A DNA stretch of 64,000 nt from Mauremys mutica (Eukaryota; Chordata; Testudines; Geoemydidae), in the NCBI RefSeq assembly GCF_020497125.1, contig NC_059089.1, positions 29,096,282 through 29,160,281 on the forward strand, written 5' to 3'. Of the stretch, positions 22,676-33,285 are shown in pieces (positions within the stretch are counted from its first letter, which is position 1; each line of letters starts with the position of its first letter). Under the pieces are notes generated by a model. That model was not told the DNA's origin, did no database searches, and saw nothing but the letters and a program-made list of their open reading frames with translations. The position numbers and the translations under genes are program-made.

Positions 22676-22708
22676 TTGTGTCGACTAATTTGCCCGGTAC
22701 CCGACTCA

Positions 22709-23340
22709 GGCCTCGAAAGGACAGGGAGTTGTGACGGAAGATCATCTTCATAGAGTCAACCCTCCAACCTTCCCTGGACCTGCACCAAGAATTACTTGGC
22801 AGACATGAGTCTCCCCACAGCCCTCAACATCCAAGGACTGTGGGTTGAAGAAATCAGCCGGGGACCCCTCTCTTAAGTCATTGAAAAAGAGAGCAGGAAG
22901 TCCCCAGAGTGAGCCCCGAGGTAGCCGCAAAAGGTCTCCATCATGCTCAGTATCATTGGTACCATTGGCACCAAGACAATCCCAGCCCGGTACCCAAGCT
23001 CACAAAGATCTGGAGTGGCAGGTACCGTTTACATGCCGAAGGAACTGAGGAACACAGGCACCAAGTCAATGGTACGAACTGACAAAGATAGGTCTGAATG
23101 GTACTCTAATAAGACGACGCTACCGGTATGCAATGTACCTTCTGTACCATCAGCAACACCCCTATCCGGCACTGGAGCAGTAGGTACAGGTGAGATTCTC
23201 TGTACCACCAGTGGCACCAGGTCAGTAGGCACCACCAGAATTCCGGCACTCAAGAGACTTCCAGGTATCAGACATATTGGAGTCTCCTCTTCTCAGCACC
23301 AGGACCTTAGCACCTGTGTTCCCTATAAGCTGCATGCTTG
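22709..23340 (+). pseudogene. DIRS 2 gag central part
   Basis: Broken Ser/Pro/Thr-rich frames continue DIRS copy 2 gag. Repeated ggtacc-type phrases (ggtaccattggcacc, ggtaccgtttac, ggtacag) recall the ggtaccg/ggcaccg repeats that encode the RS-rich domain in copy 4. No catalytic domain is present. Confidence 0.5.
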
Positions 23341-24045
23341 CGTGGTCGCCCAGGAGAGATTCAAATGCTGCCCAGCTGATTAGCAGAGCTCTGCACAGCC
23401 GGCATGTGTTCAGGTGCCCCTCCCCACATGTTGCTCCATCCTGCAGCTAGTCCTGGGACCCTCCTGCTGGCTGTGCAGAGTGCGGGGGGCGGGGGGAAGA
23501 GGGTGCTGATGTCAAGGTGTCCCCCATCTCCACAGAGCAGGGGAGAGGGAACGCAGCCAGACTCAGGACTCGGAGCTTCTGCAGTGAATGGTGAGTGACT
23601 GAGTGCCTTTCTTTTTCTGAGATTTCCCTTTCCCCAGCAGCCAGCTCACACGGTCGGTCTCTCTCTCTCTCTCTCTCTGTTTCTTTCACATTCACTTCCC
23701 AACACATACTTGTATTATTGTTGTTACTTATTGGTACTTCCTGCAATGCACATATATTCTTTGTAATTTTATTCTTTCAAAGTGTTTTATTTTAGCATTT
23801 TGGCTGGTCTGTGCATTTCATAGTTTTTATTTCTGTTACTCTTAAATTTAATTCTTTGAGTAGTGAGTTCTAAAATGCATAACCTGTCATGGCTGGAGTA
23901 ATTATCCCTATGGTAAATTTTTTAAAATATCTATTATATCTAGTTTTTTTTCTTTCTACTGGTGGCGAACATCCGCACATACCTCGGTGCACATAACACA
24001 ATTTATTCTGCACATGGATGAAAAAAATTAGAGGGAACATTGCTT
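23341..24045. other. Probable insertion within DIRS 2 gag, unidentified
   Basis: The block breaks gag-like sequence and changes from GC-rich (23400-23580) through a (ct)n run (23664-23685) to AT-rich sequence. It ends with aaaaaaattagagggaacattg (about 24027-24048), which looks like a transposon terminus. I could not match a left end, so class and limits are open. Confidence 0.35.
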
Positions 24046-25430
24046 GGCACTGAGTCTCCTACTGTGGGAGTCTTCTCCAGTATCCTGCCATGCAACCCCA
24101 CTTTCGAGTGAAGAGTCAGACAGCAAACCAGAGGAGACCATTTCTCACTACTCCTCCAATGCTCCCTATGGTGCCCCCTATCAAGAGGCTCCTCGAGTAT
24201 ACCCTCAGGCAGCTCCACCACCACCATGGACTGCATATCGCCTTCATGCTTCTCAAGCTCCCAGCCTTGCTCATGAGCCCCCGAGACGTTCCTGCTCTGC
24301 TACAGTGTCTAGAACCTTGGAACCCCCGGAGCAGGAGGGTGGAATCGAGGAAGAGGTGACTCTAAGAACCAACCTCTCCTCCTCCTCCCCAGATGAGGCT
24401 GTCATGTGCCCTTTCCCCCATCCCTAGCCAATGATTTCTGGCTTTTCCAAGACTTGGCATAAAGGGTTGCAGATACACTACAGATATCCTTGGAGGAAGT
24501 CAAGGACATCCATCACAAACTCCTGGACATATTACATTCTTCTTCAACCTGTAAAATAGCCTTCCCCATCAACGAGGCTCTCCTGGACCCTGCGAAACCA
24601 TATGGCAGACTCCAGCATCAGTGATGCCTACTTATAAGCAGGCTGATAAAAAATATTACGTTCTAGGTAGGGAGATGGAATTTATTTTTTCTCACCATGC
24701 CCCCAACTCCATAGTTGTTGACATGATAAACTCCCAGAGTTGTCAGAACCAAATGTGATCCATCCCCTATGATAGGGATTGGAAGCGCTATGACCTCTTT
24801 GGAAGGAAAGCCTATTCCTCAGCCATGCTTCAGTTTCGAATAGCCAATTATCAAGTCTTAACGACAAAGTATAACGTCAGCTACTCAAAACTTGGCAACT
24901 TTGTTGATCAGCTTCCAGAGTCCTAGCACAACCACTTAAGTTATCATACAGGAAGAACAACTGGTGGCCAAAATAGTGCTACAGTCTGCCCTCGATGCAG
25001 TCAAGATTGCAGTCTGGTCCACCTTCACAGTGATGGTTATGCAACATGCATCATGGTTACTCCTTTTGTGCTTCCCTGAAGAGATGCAATCGACTGTTGA
25101 AGTCTTTCCCTTTGAAGGCACCAATCTCTTTGCAGAGAAAACAGATGCCTCTCTCCATACCCTTAAAGATTCCAGGGGCACGCGCCGCTCATTGGGGATC
25201 TATATGCCTGGGCAAAGGAGAAAATTTAGTTGGAAGCCCCAACACAGATCATGCACCTCTCAATATCCAACCCAGTGCTTTTACAGACCTCAGAGGAAGA
25301 AATCTAAGTTCCCCAAGCATAAACCCATCAGGCACACAGCCTTCCACTTCACACTCATCCACCTCCAAACACCAATTTTGATGTGTTGGTCAAGGTGCCA
25401 ACAGATTACACCTGTCAACCACTACAGCTG
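24046..25430 (+). pseudogene. DIRS 2 gag C-terminal part
   Basis: Fragments match the copy 4 gag C-terminus in order: EPPEQEGG...SSSSPDEAV (about 24330-24410), ADTLQISLEEVKDIHH, then LQSALDAVKIAVWS, LFAEKTDASLHTLKDSRGTR (about 25125-25190), followed by a basic tail. There are many stops and frameshifts between them. Confidence 0.6.
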
Positions 25431-26333
25431 ATCAATCTATCTTGCCCATTTGGCTACCATTTTGCCATGTTCTGCAGTACCTGGGAACGCAAAAGAGCAG
25501 ACCGATGGTTCTTGGAAATTATTCACAATAGGTATTCCACCCATTTTACCTCCCTTCCCCCTCTGCAACACCTATCCCTGTCCCTCTTCAGGGACCCTTC
25601 TCACAAGAGTTTACTATGACAAGAAATAAATAGCCTTCTCCAGCTAAGAGCCGTAGAGTCAGTATTTCAACATCTATGGGGCAAAGGCTTTTACTCTCAC
25701 TATTTCCTAATACCTAAGAGGAAGAGAGGTTGGAGATCCATACTAGACCTCAGAGCACGCAACAAGCTTATGAAAGCATAAAAATTCAAGATGATCACTC
25801 TAGCAACAATCATTCCAGCATTGGAACAGAAAGACTGATTTTTGGCCCTTGACCTTCAGAACTTCTATTTTCATATCTTAATCCTACTTTCTCACAGACG
25901 GTTCCTCAGATTTAACCTAGGATAAGACCACTACTACTACTAGTACAGAGTACTCACTTCCGGGCCTTCATCGGCCCCAAGAGCATATTCCAAGATTTTC
26001 TCATTAGTGGCTGCTCACCTATGTTCCCAAGGGATCATGATCTACCCCTACCTGGATGATTGTCTCCTCAGAGTCTGCTCCTTCACAGAGGCTCGATGGG
26101 TTACCGAAACCACAGTAGACGTTTTTTTACAGAACTTGACTCACAGATCAATACCCAGAAATCAACCCTCACTACAGTTCAGCACCTGGAATTCATAGGG
26201 ACTGACCTTGACTTGCTACAGGCCAAAGCACTCCTACGTCAACACAGGTTCCTCTCTTTGGCCCATTCAGAGAGACTGTATAAATCACCCCTCAGATATC
26301 AGTCAAACATTGATGTACCTATCCTACATCAAC
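25431..26333 (+). pseudogene. DIRS 2 reverse transcriptase remnant
   Basis: Fragments: SLFRDPSHKSLL (about 25580), GFYSHYFLIPKRKRG, SILDLRA-N (about 25740), FLALDLQNFYFH (motif A, about 25840), RRFLRFNL, then YPYLDDCLL (motif C, about 26045) and an EFIGTDLDL block (about 26190). The YLDD form is kept here, whereas copies 3 and 4 have YLDN. Multiple stops make it a pseudogene. RNase H and recombinase are missing, cut off at the CR1 junction. Confidence 0.65.
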
Positions 26334-28955
26334 TTATCTAATTATTTTTTTAACCCATTTATACTTTTGGCCTTCACAACATCCCCTGACAATGAGTTCG
26401 ACAGGCTGACTGCGTTGTGTGAAGACGTATGTCCTTATGTTTGCTTTAAACCTGATGCCTGTTCATTTCATTGGGTGATCCCCTTGGTTTGTGTGTTATG
26501 TCAAGGGATAAATAACACTTCCTTATTCACTTTCTCCACATCATCCATGATTTTATAGACCGCTAGCATATCCCCCTCAATCGTCTCTTTTGTAAGCTGA
26601 ACAGTCTCGGTCTTTTTAATCTCTCCTCATATGGAAGCTGTTCCATACCCTTAATCATTTTTGTTGCCCTTCTCTGTACTTTTTCCAATTCTAATGTATC
26701 TTTTTGGAGATGGAATGACCAAAACTGCACACAGTATTCAAGGTGTGGGCATATCGTGGATTTATATAGTGTCATTATGATATTTCCTGTCTTATCTGTC
26801 CCTTTCTTACATAGCTTTTTTGACTGCCATTGCACATTGAGCAGATGTTTCCAGCGAACTAGCCATAATGACTCCAAGATCTCTTTCTTTAGTGCTAACA
26901 ACTAATTTAGGCCCAATCATTTTTTGTGTATAGTTATGATTGTTTTCCAATGTATAATACTTTGCATTTATCAACACTGAATTTCATCTACCATTTTGTT
27001 GTCCAGTCTCCCAGTTTAGTGAGATCCCTTTGTAACTCTTCACAGTCCACTTTGGACTTAAATACCTTGAGTTATTTTGTATCATCTACAGACTTTGTCA
27101 CCTCACTGTTTACCCCTTTTTCCAGATCAACGTTGAATATGTTGAACAGCACTAGTCCTCATACAGATCCCTGGAGGGTCCCCTCTATTTACGTCTCTCC
27201 ACCATGAAAACTGAGCATTTATTCCTACCTTTTGTTTCCTATCTTTTAACCAGTAACTGATCCTCTGGCCTTCCCTCTTATCCCATGGCTTCCTACTTTG
27301 CTTAAGAGTTTTTGGGGAGGGACCTGTCAAAGGCTTTGTGAAAGTCCAAGTACTACACCTCTACCCCGATATAACGCTTTCCTCGGGAGCCAAAAAATCT
27401 TACCATGTTATAGGTGAAACCGTGTTATATCGAACTTGCTTTGATCTACCGGAGCGTGCAGCCCCTCCCCCCCCAGTGCTGCTTTACTGCGTTATATCTG
27501 AATTTGTGTTATATCGGGTCGCGTTATATCGGGGTAGAGGTGTATATCCACTGGATAACCCTTGCACATGTGTTTGTTGACCCTCTCAAAGAATTCTAGT
27601 AGATTGGTGAGGCATGATTTCCCTTTACAAAAGCCACCTTGACTCTTCCTCAACATATTGTGTTCATCTATGTGTCTGATCATTCTGTTCTTTACTATAG
27701 TTTCAATCAGTTTGCCTGGTACTGAAGTTAGGCTTACTGGTTTGTAATTGTCAGGATTGTCTCTGGTGCCTTTTTTAAAAATTAGTGTTACTGTAGCGAT
27801 CTGCCAGTCATCTGGTAAAAGGCTGATTTAAGCAATAGGTTACATACCACAGTTAGTAGTTCTGAAATTTCATATTTTGAGTTCCTTCAAAACTTTTGGG
27901 TGGATACCAATTGGTCCTGGTGACTTATTACTTTTTATCAATTTGTTCCAAAACGTCCTCCATTGACACTTCAGTTTGGGACAGTTCCTCAGATTTGTTA
28001 CCTAAAAAGAATGGCTCAGGTGTGGGAATCTCCTTCACATCCTCTGCAGGGAAGACCAATAAAAAAATTCATTTAGCTTTTCCACAATGGCCTTGTCTTC
28101 CTTGAGTGCTCCTTTAGCAACGCAATTGTCGAGTTGCCCCACTGACTGGTTGGCACACTTCCTGCTTCTGATGTACTTTAAAAAAATGTGCTGTTAGTTT
28201 TTGTGTCTTTTGCTAGTTGCTCTTCGAATTCTTTTTTGGCCTGCCTAATTATACTTTTACATTTGACTTGTCAGAGTGTATGTTTCTTTCCATAGTCTTC
28301 AGCAGGATTTGACTTCCAATTTTTCAAAGATGTCTTTTGGTCTCTAACTGCCTCTTTTACTTTGTTGTTTAGCTCTGGTGGTGGGTTTATTTTGGGTCCT
28401 TTTTTTTTTGGTGGGGGAGGGAATAGACATATAATTTGAGTCTCTATTATGGTGTCTTTAAAAAGTTTCCATGCAGCTTGCAAGCATTACACTCTTGTGA
28501 TTGTTCCTTTTAATTTCTATTAACTGGCCTACTTATTTTTGTGTAGTTAAATGCTAATGAGGTGGGTTGTTTTGTTTATTTTGTATTCCCCCCCCCCCCA
28601 TGAGGATGTTAAATGTAATTACGTTATAGTTGATATTACCAAGTGATTCAGCTAAATTCACATCTTGGACCAGATCCTGAGTGCTACTTAAGACTAAATT
28701 AAGAATTGCCTCTCCCCATGTGGGTTCCAGGACTAACTGCTCCAAGAAACAGTCATTAATGGTGTCTAGAAATTTGATCTCTGCATCCCATCCTGAGGTG
28801 CTATGTTCCCAGTCAATATGTGGATAGTTGAAATCCCCGATTGTTATTGGTTTTTCTTAGCCTCTCTAATCTCCCTGAGCATTTCACAATCACTATCACC
28901 CTCCTGGTCAGGTGGTTTGTAGTGTATTCCTACTGCTATACTCTTTATTTTGGGC
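26334..28955 (-). mobile_element. Older CR1 LINE, antisense, both ends missing
   Basis: Minus-strand CR1 coding sequence runs from the end of the endonuclease region at the right (28554-28745, EQLVLEPTWGEAILNLVLSS then ESLGNINYN) through the RT (27492-27683, QGGFCKGKSCLTNLLEFFER) to the C-terminal part (26563-26901). The 3' UTR and terminal tail usual for CR1 are absent at the left, where the sequence abuts DIRS copy 2. A later deletion or rearrangement is therefore likely. It is more diverged than the CR1 at 21.0-22.7 kb. Confidence 0.75.
27356..27542. mobile_element. Tc1/mariner-type MITE with perfect ends
   Basis: A 187-bp element with perfect 22-bp inverted ends (cacctctaccccgatataac ... 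gttatatcggggtagaggtg) and TA duplications (27354-27355, 27543-27544). It sits inside the CR1, whose sequence resumes on both sides. Perfect ends in an otherwise decayed CR1 suggest a later insertion. Confidence 0.85.
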
Positions 28956-29610
28956 AGTGGGCAGACCTATCGGAAGAGTGAGACATTCCTGCCCACTACT
29001 AGTCTTGGGGGTCACACCTTGGGTAGGTCAGAGTAACCCCTAAACCTCCAGGTCAGGGTCACAGCAAAGTCTTCACAGGCTGACGATGCAGAAGAACACA
29101 TTAGTGTCAAGGGAGAGGATGGCAATGAAGCATATGCCTTGTGATGGCATATAAGGGTAACCTTCATTATATACCCAGTCACTGGACAATCACTTCACCC
29201 AGGAGCAGATTACTCATTTCAGATTTTTTTTTTAAATGAGGAAATGTTAGAGATTGAGACATCAAAACTAGATGTGTTAGAACAAACTCAAGACTTTAAT
29301 TATCACTAAGTCCTGGCACCTTCCTGTGGAGTACCTAGGACTAGCCACTGTCTGAGAGAGAGTACCAGGTTAGGTGGACTAGTGATCTGATCCTCTATGG
29401 CAATTACTAAACCTAAAAAGGGGGGGAAATAGTGAAGTTTCCACATGATTTACCGCTTTTGGGTTTGAAGCTACTATGCTTTTTATCCTATACAGTATTC
29501 CTCCAGAACAATTCCATTATCAGAATAAAAGGGATCTTACGGCAAAAGCAAATAGCACCTTCTTTATTCCCTGCACACACATGACATAAGATTAAAAAAT
29601 TATGTTACAA
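28956..29610. other. Unassigned stretch between two retroelements
   Basis: About 650 bp between the old CR1 and DIRS copy 3 that I cannot assign. No domain, terminal repeat or splice-flanked exon is evident. Confidence 0.4.
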
Positions 29611-32111
29611 TTAATCAAATTGGAATGGATATGAGCAACACATCTCAAAGAACAACAGTTACAAAGGTGAGTAACCGTTTTTTCTTCTCTGAGTGCTTGC
29701 TCATATCGATTCCAATTAAGTGACTCCCAAGCCTTACCTAGGCGGTGGGGTCGGAGTGAGACATTGCTGAGTGCAGAAACCGCTGAACCAAATGTGGCAT
29801 CGTCTCTAGACTGCTGAACTAATGCATAGTGAGCGGCAAAGGTATGTACCGATGACCAATCCGCAGCTCTACAGATCTCGTGAATTGGAACCTGGGCCAG
29901 GAAAGCGGCCGATGAGGCTTGGGCCCTCGTGGAGTGGGTGGTGAGGCGTGGGGTCGGGACACCGGCCAAGTCGTAGCAAGCATGGATACAGGCCGTGATC
30001 CAAGAGGAGATGCGTTGCAAGGAGACCGGTAGGCCTTTCATCTGGTCGGCCACTGCAACGAAGAGCTGGGTCGTTTTCCTAAACGGCTTAGTACGCTTGA
30101 TATAGAATGCGAGGGCCCTACGAACGTCCAGAGAGTGCATACGTTGATCCTGCCGCATAGTGTGTGGCTTCGGATGAAAGACCGGGAGAAAAATGTCCTG
30201 ATTCACATGAAAAGCTGATACCACCTTGGGGAGAAAGGCAGGGTGGGGGCGAAGCTGCATCTTGTCTTTATGGGAAACAGTATATAGCGGCTCCGATGTG
30301 AGGGCTCTGATTTCAGATACGCGTCTCGCTGAAGTGATGGCTACAAGGAAGGCTGACTTCCAAGACAGGTAAAGGAGTGAGCAGGTGGCCATTGGCTCGA
30401 ACGGGGGTCCCGTGAGCCTGAAGAGGACCAGGTTAAGGTCCCATGCCAGAACCGGTTGTCGCACTTGTGGGTAGAGGCGATCTAAATCCTTCAGAAATCT
30501 AATGTTGGAGAAGACGGAGGAAGCACGTTCTCCTGGATGGAAAGCCGAGATGGCTGCCAGGTGCACTCTGACAGATGATATCGCCAGGCCCTGCAGCTTT
30601 AGGGATAGGAGATAGTCTAGGATGAGAGGTATCGATGCCTGCAACAGGAGTGTGTCACGCTGCTTGCACCAACAGGAGAAACACCTCCATTTAGCCAGGT
30701 ACGTGGCTCGAGCCGAGGGTTTCCTGCTGCCTAACAGAACCTGCTGCAGCGATTGTGAGCAGAGTAACTCTGACTGAGTTAGCCATGCAGCATCCACGCT
30801 GTAAGGTGGAGCGATTGCAGGTCGGGGTGACAGAGTCATCCGTGGTCCTGTGAGATCAGGTTCAGCCACAGTGGGAGCGTGATCGGAGGCTCTACCGACA
30901 ACTCCAGGAGTGTGGTGTATCAGTGCTACCTGGGCCATGCTGGGGCGACCAGAATCATGCATGCCTTGTCCTTGCACAGCTTGAGTATGACCCTGTGGAC
31001 CAATGGGAATGGAGGGAAGGCGTAGAAAAGCTGGTCTTTCCACAGAAGTAGGAAAGCATCCGATAGGGAACCCTGAGAGCGCCCCTGGAGAGAACCGAAC
31101 TCTTGGCCCTTCTGATTGATGCGCGAGGTGAATAGGTGGACCTGGGGAAACCCCCACCTCAGGAAGATGGAGTGGATGATATCTGGACGAATCGACGGCT
31201 TGTGAGGCTGGAAGGACCTGTTGAGGCGGTCTGCCAGCATGTTCTGGACCCCTGGGAGAAATGATGCCATCAGATGTATCGAGTGGACTATGCAGAACTC
31301 CCACAGGCGAATGGCCTCCTGGCATGGGGGGGATGACCGGGCTCCCCCTTGCTTGTTGATGTAGAACATGACCGTGATGTTGTCTGTGAGGCGTGCAACA
31401 CAACGGCCATGTAGGTGCTCGCGAAATGCTTGACACATTAGGCGTATTGCCATCAGTTCTTGTACATTGATATGCAGAGTCAGCTAGGATGTGGTCCACA
31501 GGCCCTGTGTTTGGAGCTCCCCGAGGTGGGCACCCCATCCCAGAGATGATGCGTCTGTGACCAGGTACAAGGAGGGTTGTGGGGTGTGAAATGGTACCCC
31601 GTCGCACACCAATGTGGGGTCCAGTCACTAATGGAGGCAAGTCAAAACCGATTCCGGGACAGTGACTACCATACTCAGGCTGTCTCGACCTGGTCGATAA
31701 ACTGTTGATAACCAGGCCTAAAGCATGCGAAACCAAAGTCTGGCATGCCTGGTTACGTAAGTGGACGAAGCCATGTGCCCCAGAAGGCTGAGGCATGTCT
31801 TTACCATGGAAGTTGGAAAGTTTAGGAGGCTGCCAATGATGCTCACCATCGACTGAAAGCGTGCGGCCGGCAGGAGAGCACGGGCGAGTCTGGAGTCCAG
31901 GACTGCCCCAATAAACTCTATTCTCTGGGTTGGTTCCAGAATCGACTTTCCGTTGTTGAGCAGGAGTCCCAGCCGGAGGAACGTGCTTAGGGCGAACCGA
32001 ACATGGGATTGAACTTGGTCCTTGGTTTCGCCTTGAATGAGCCAGTTGTCGAGATAAGGAAACACCTGGATTCGTTGACAAAGAAGGTAGGCTGCCACGA
32101 TGGCCATACAC
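29592..32111 (-). CDS. DIRS 3 tyrosine recombinase in an 839-codon open frame
   Basis: The C-terminal half is the recombinase: SLQQVLLGSRKPSARATYLA, WDLNLVLFRLTGPPFEPMAT, ITSARRVSEIRAL (first catalytic Arg), FHVNQDIFLPVF, TTHSTRAQASSAAF (HxxR), CRAADWSSVHTFAAHYALVQ (Trp and probable Tyr nucleophile). It would integrate element circles by strand exchange. The first 390 or so codons overlap RT and RNase H in another frame of the same strand and are Pro/Ser/His-rich, with no known domain. That overlapping part may be chance openness rather than protein. The frame ends in sequence beyond the element, so the natural C-terminus (after about FGSAVSALSN) may be altered. Confidence 0.7.
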   Translation of the reverse strand: MYGHRGSLPSLSTNPGVSLSRQLAHSRRNQGPSSIPCSVRPKHVPPAGTPAQQRKVDSGTNPENRVYWGSPGLQTRPCSPAGRTLSVDGEHHWQPPKLSNFHGKDMPQPSGAHGFVHLRNQACQTLVSHALGLVINSLSTRSRQPEYGSHCPGIGFDLPPLVTGPHIGVRRGTISHPTTLLVPGHRRIISGMGCPPRGAPNTGPVDHILADSAYQCTRTDGNTPNVSSISRAPTWPLCCTPHRQHHGHVLHQQARGSPVIPPMPGGHSPVGVLHSPLDTSDGIISPRGPEHAGRPPQQVLPASQAVDSSRYHPLHLPEVGVSPGPPIHLAHQSEGPRVRFSPGALSGFPIGCFPTSVERPAFLRLPSIPIGPQGHTQAVQGQGMHDSGRPSMAQVALIHHTPGVVGRASDHAPTVAEPDLTGPRMTLSPRPAIAPPYSVDAAWLTQSELLCSQSLQQVLLGSRKPSARATYLAKWRCFSCWCKQRDTLLLQASIPLILDYLLSLKLQGLAISSVRVHLAAISAFHPGERASSVFSNIRFLKDLDRLYPQVRQPVLAWDLNLVLFRLTGPPFEPMATCSLLYLSWKSAFLVAITSARRVSEIRALTSEPLYTVSHKDKMQLRPHPAFLPKVVSAFHVNQDIFLPVFHPKPHTMRQDQRMHSLDVRRALAFYIKRTKPFRKTTQLFVAVADQMKGLPVSLQRISSWITACIHACYDLAGVPTPRLTTHSTRAQASSAAFLAQVPIHEICRAADWSSVHTFAAHYALVQQSRDDATFGSAVSALSNVSLRPHRLGKAWESLNWNRYEQALREEKTVTHLCNCCSLRCVAHIHSNLINCNIIF
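29620..29730 (-). repeat. DIRS 3 internal complementary region
   Basis: Minus-strand sequence after the recombinase: attggaatcgatatgagcaa is the complement-type match of the element left end at 32730-32750, and gttctttgagatgtgttgct is the piece that would match the missing right end. The arrangement is the same as at 50009-50106 in copy 4. Confidence 0.6.
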
Positions 32112-32672
32112 TTGGTGAACACCCTGGGGGCCGTGGACAGGCTGAAGGGAAGGACAGCAAATTGGTAGTGTTCATGATTGACCACAAAGCGGAGGAAGCG
32201 CCTGTGCGGCGGGTAAATTGCTATGTGGAAGTACGTGTCCTTCATGTCGAGAGCGGCATACCAGTCCCCAGGATCCAGTGAAGGAATAATGGTCCCCAGT
32301 GAAACCATGTGGAACTTCAACTTTACCATGAATTTGTTGAGTCCGCGCAGATCTAGGATGGGTCAAAGCCCACCCTTGGCCTGGGGGATTAGGAAGTAGC
32401 AGGAGTAAAAACCCCTGCCCCTTAGCTCCCTTGGAACCTCCTTGATTGCTCCCAAGGACGGAGCGTTTGGACCTCCTGTATAAGGAGTTGCTCGTGAGAG
32501 GGGTCCCTGAAGAGGGATGGGGAGGGAGGATGGGAGGGAGGGTAGAAATAAAACTGGAGAGAATATCCCTTTTCCACTGTGCGAAGATCCCACCCATTCT
32601 GCACTGGGTCGGCTGGGGTATATATCCAGTGCCATTAAGGTGCCACTCCAGGGGGCTCCACAGCCGACCCAC
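30926..32672 (-). pseudogene. DIRS 3 reverse transcriptase-RNase H-methyltransferase-like
   Basis: RT at 32672-31718: SLFRDPSHEQLL, GFYSCYFLIPQAKGGL, MVSLGTIIPSLDPGDWYAAL, DMKDTYFHIAIY (motif A), VFPYLDNWLIQ (motif C with Asn as last residue), RIEFIGAVLDSRLARALL. RNase H and the next domain at 31453-30926: LTDNITVMFYINKQGGARSS, MLADRLNR, FYAFPPFPLVHRVILKL, MILVAPAWPR. Stops near 32353 and 31485 and frameshifts divide the frame. These enzymes would copy element RNA into DNA. Relative to copy 4 the RT is well conserved, but the reading frame is broken. Confidence 0.75.
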
Positions 32673-33067
32673 TGGGTGTTGCTAGGGTAAAAATTCTCCG
32701 ACGATCGTGCACTCAGCGCACAAACACCTGATTAGAATCTATATGAGCAAGCACTTGAACAACTAATCTTTTGCAGTAGCTACAGTTCTAGAGTTAACCC
32801 TTCTTGTGCCAACTTTGATATTTTCCCCAGTCAGATAGATTTCTTCTTTGAAGTTCTTACTTGTAGTCTGTTTTGTAGGTACTTATGTTATTTGAAAGTT
32901 TCAACTGTAACCCAAACCTAAACAGTAAATTCATACTGGCAAGTTTTTCCTAGGCCCCTGTGGCTTTGAATGTCAACAGTAAGTTTTAGCAAACAGAGTT
33001 GGTGAATATCAGTTTTATTTCTTACACACACACATGTGAACACACATAGTTTCTAGAGTTAAAAAAA

Positions 33068-33285
33068 ATAGTTCATTAATTTTCTCCTCAAACAAAAATC
33101 AACAAATAAATTAGTAGAAAATATACAGAGAGGAGCATGAAAGTTGAAAATTATCTCCCTGAAAAGTCTCTGGTATTCTTTCTATTATCCTAGCCAGTGG
33201 TGAATAGCTCACCTTTCATGCTTCTCTCTGAATATTTTTTACTAGTTTATTTGTTGATTTTTTTTAGAAGAAAATTAATGGACTA
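33068..33285. repeat. Long imperfect AT-rich inverted repeat
   Basis: Arm 33068-33145 (atagttcattaattttctcc ...) is complementary to 33211-33285 (... gaaaattaatggactat) over about 75 bp with scattered mismatches, leaving a loop of roughly 65 bp. It could be a decayed foldback MITE or a hairpin transcript source; nothing distinguishes these by eye. Confidence 0.6.

Larger units (their letters stand above)
21051..22702 (-). mobile_element. CR1 LINE, 5'-truncated, antisense
   Basis: A minus-strand CR1. Its 3' tail lies at the left (complement of ctggatggacctttggtctg at 21076-21095, then the cttatgttcttatg end), and RT coding sequence runs to the right end. The flanking gactca repeat on both sides suggests a short target duplication. 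RT pieces: 22388-22675 (SNSQHGFCKGKSCLTNLLEF, VDIVYLNFQKAFDKVPHQRL), 21501-21833 and 21248-21517 (C-terminal thumb). A SINE sits between these RT pieces. Confidence 0.85.
20317..26333 (+). mobile_element. DIRS retrotransposon copy 2, decayed and nested
   Basis: The left terminal repeat begins around 20317 (cttcaagtagtgtccctata, then gctgccgatcggagaacttc). It is followed by gag (GFKKCISCKEAIPVADKHSH), a long disrupted gag body and an RT with a PYLDDCLL-like motif near 26050. The element is broken by a MITE (20548-20798), a CR1 with its own SINE (21051-22702) and an AT-rich block (about 23340-24045). RNase H, recombinase and right repeat are absent: the sequence switches to a CR1 at about 26334. 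Confidence 0.75.
29592..32760 (-). mobile_element. DIRS retrotransposon copy 3, antisense, gag deleted
   Basis: Read on the minus strand, the left terminal repeat (about 32760-32610: tcggagaatttttaccctag, then ctggatatataccccagccg) passes directly into the RT leader (RTVEKGYSLQFYF...SLFRDPSHEQLL). The whole gag region is therefore missing. RT, RNase H, methyltransferase-like region and tyrosine recombinase follow. The internal complementary region is present at 29620-29725, but the right terminal repeat is not: after ctcatatccattcca the sequence becomes unrelated. This copy is truncated and gag-less, but its recombinase frame is open. Confidence 0.85.

Noticed and set aside
28956..29610. Possible exon (frame with AEEHISVKGEDGNEAYA)
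   Set aside because: Stops interrupt the frame and no convincing splice pair brackets it; left as unassigned.
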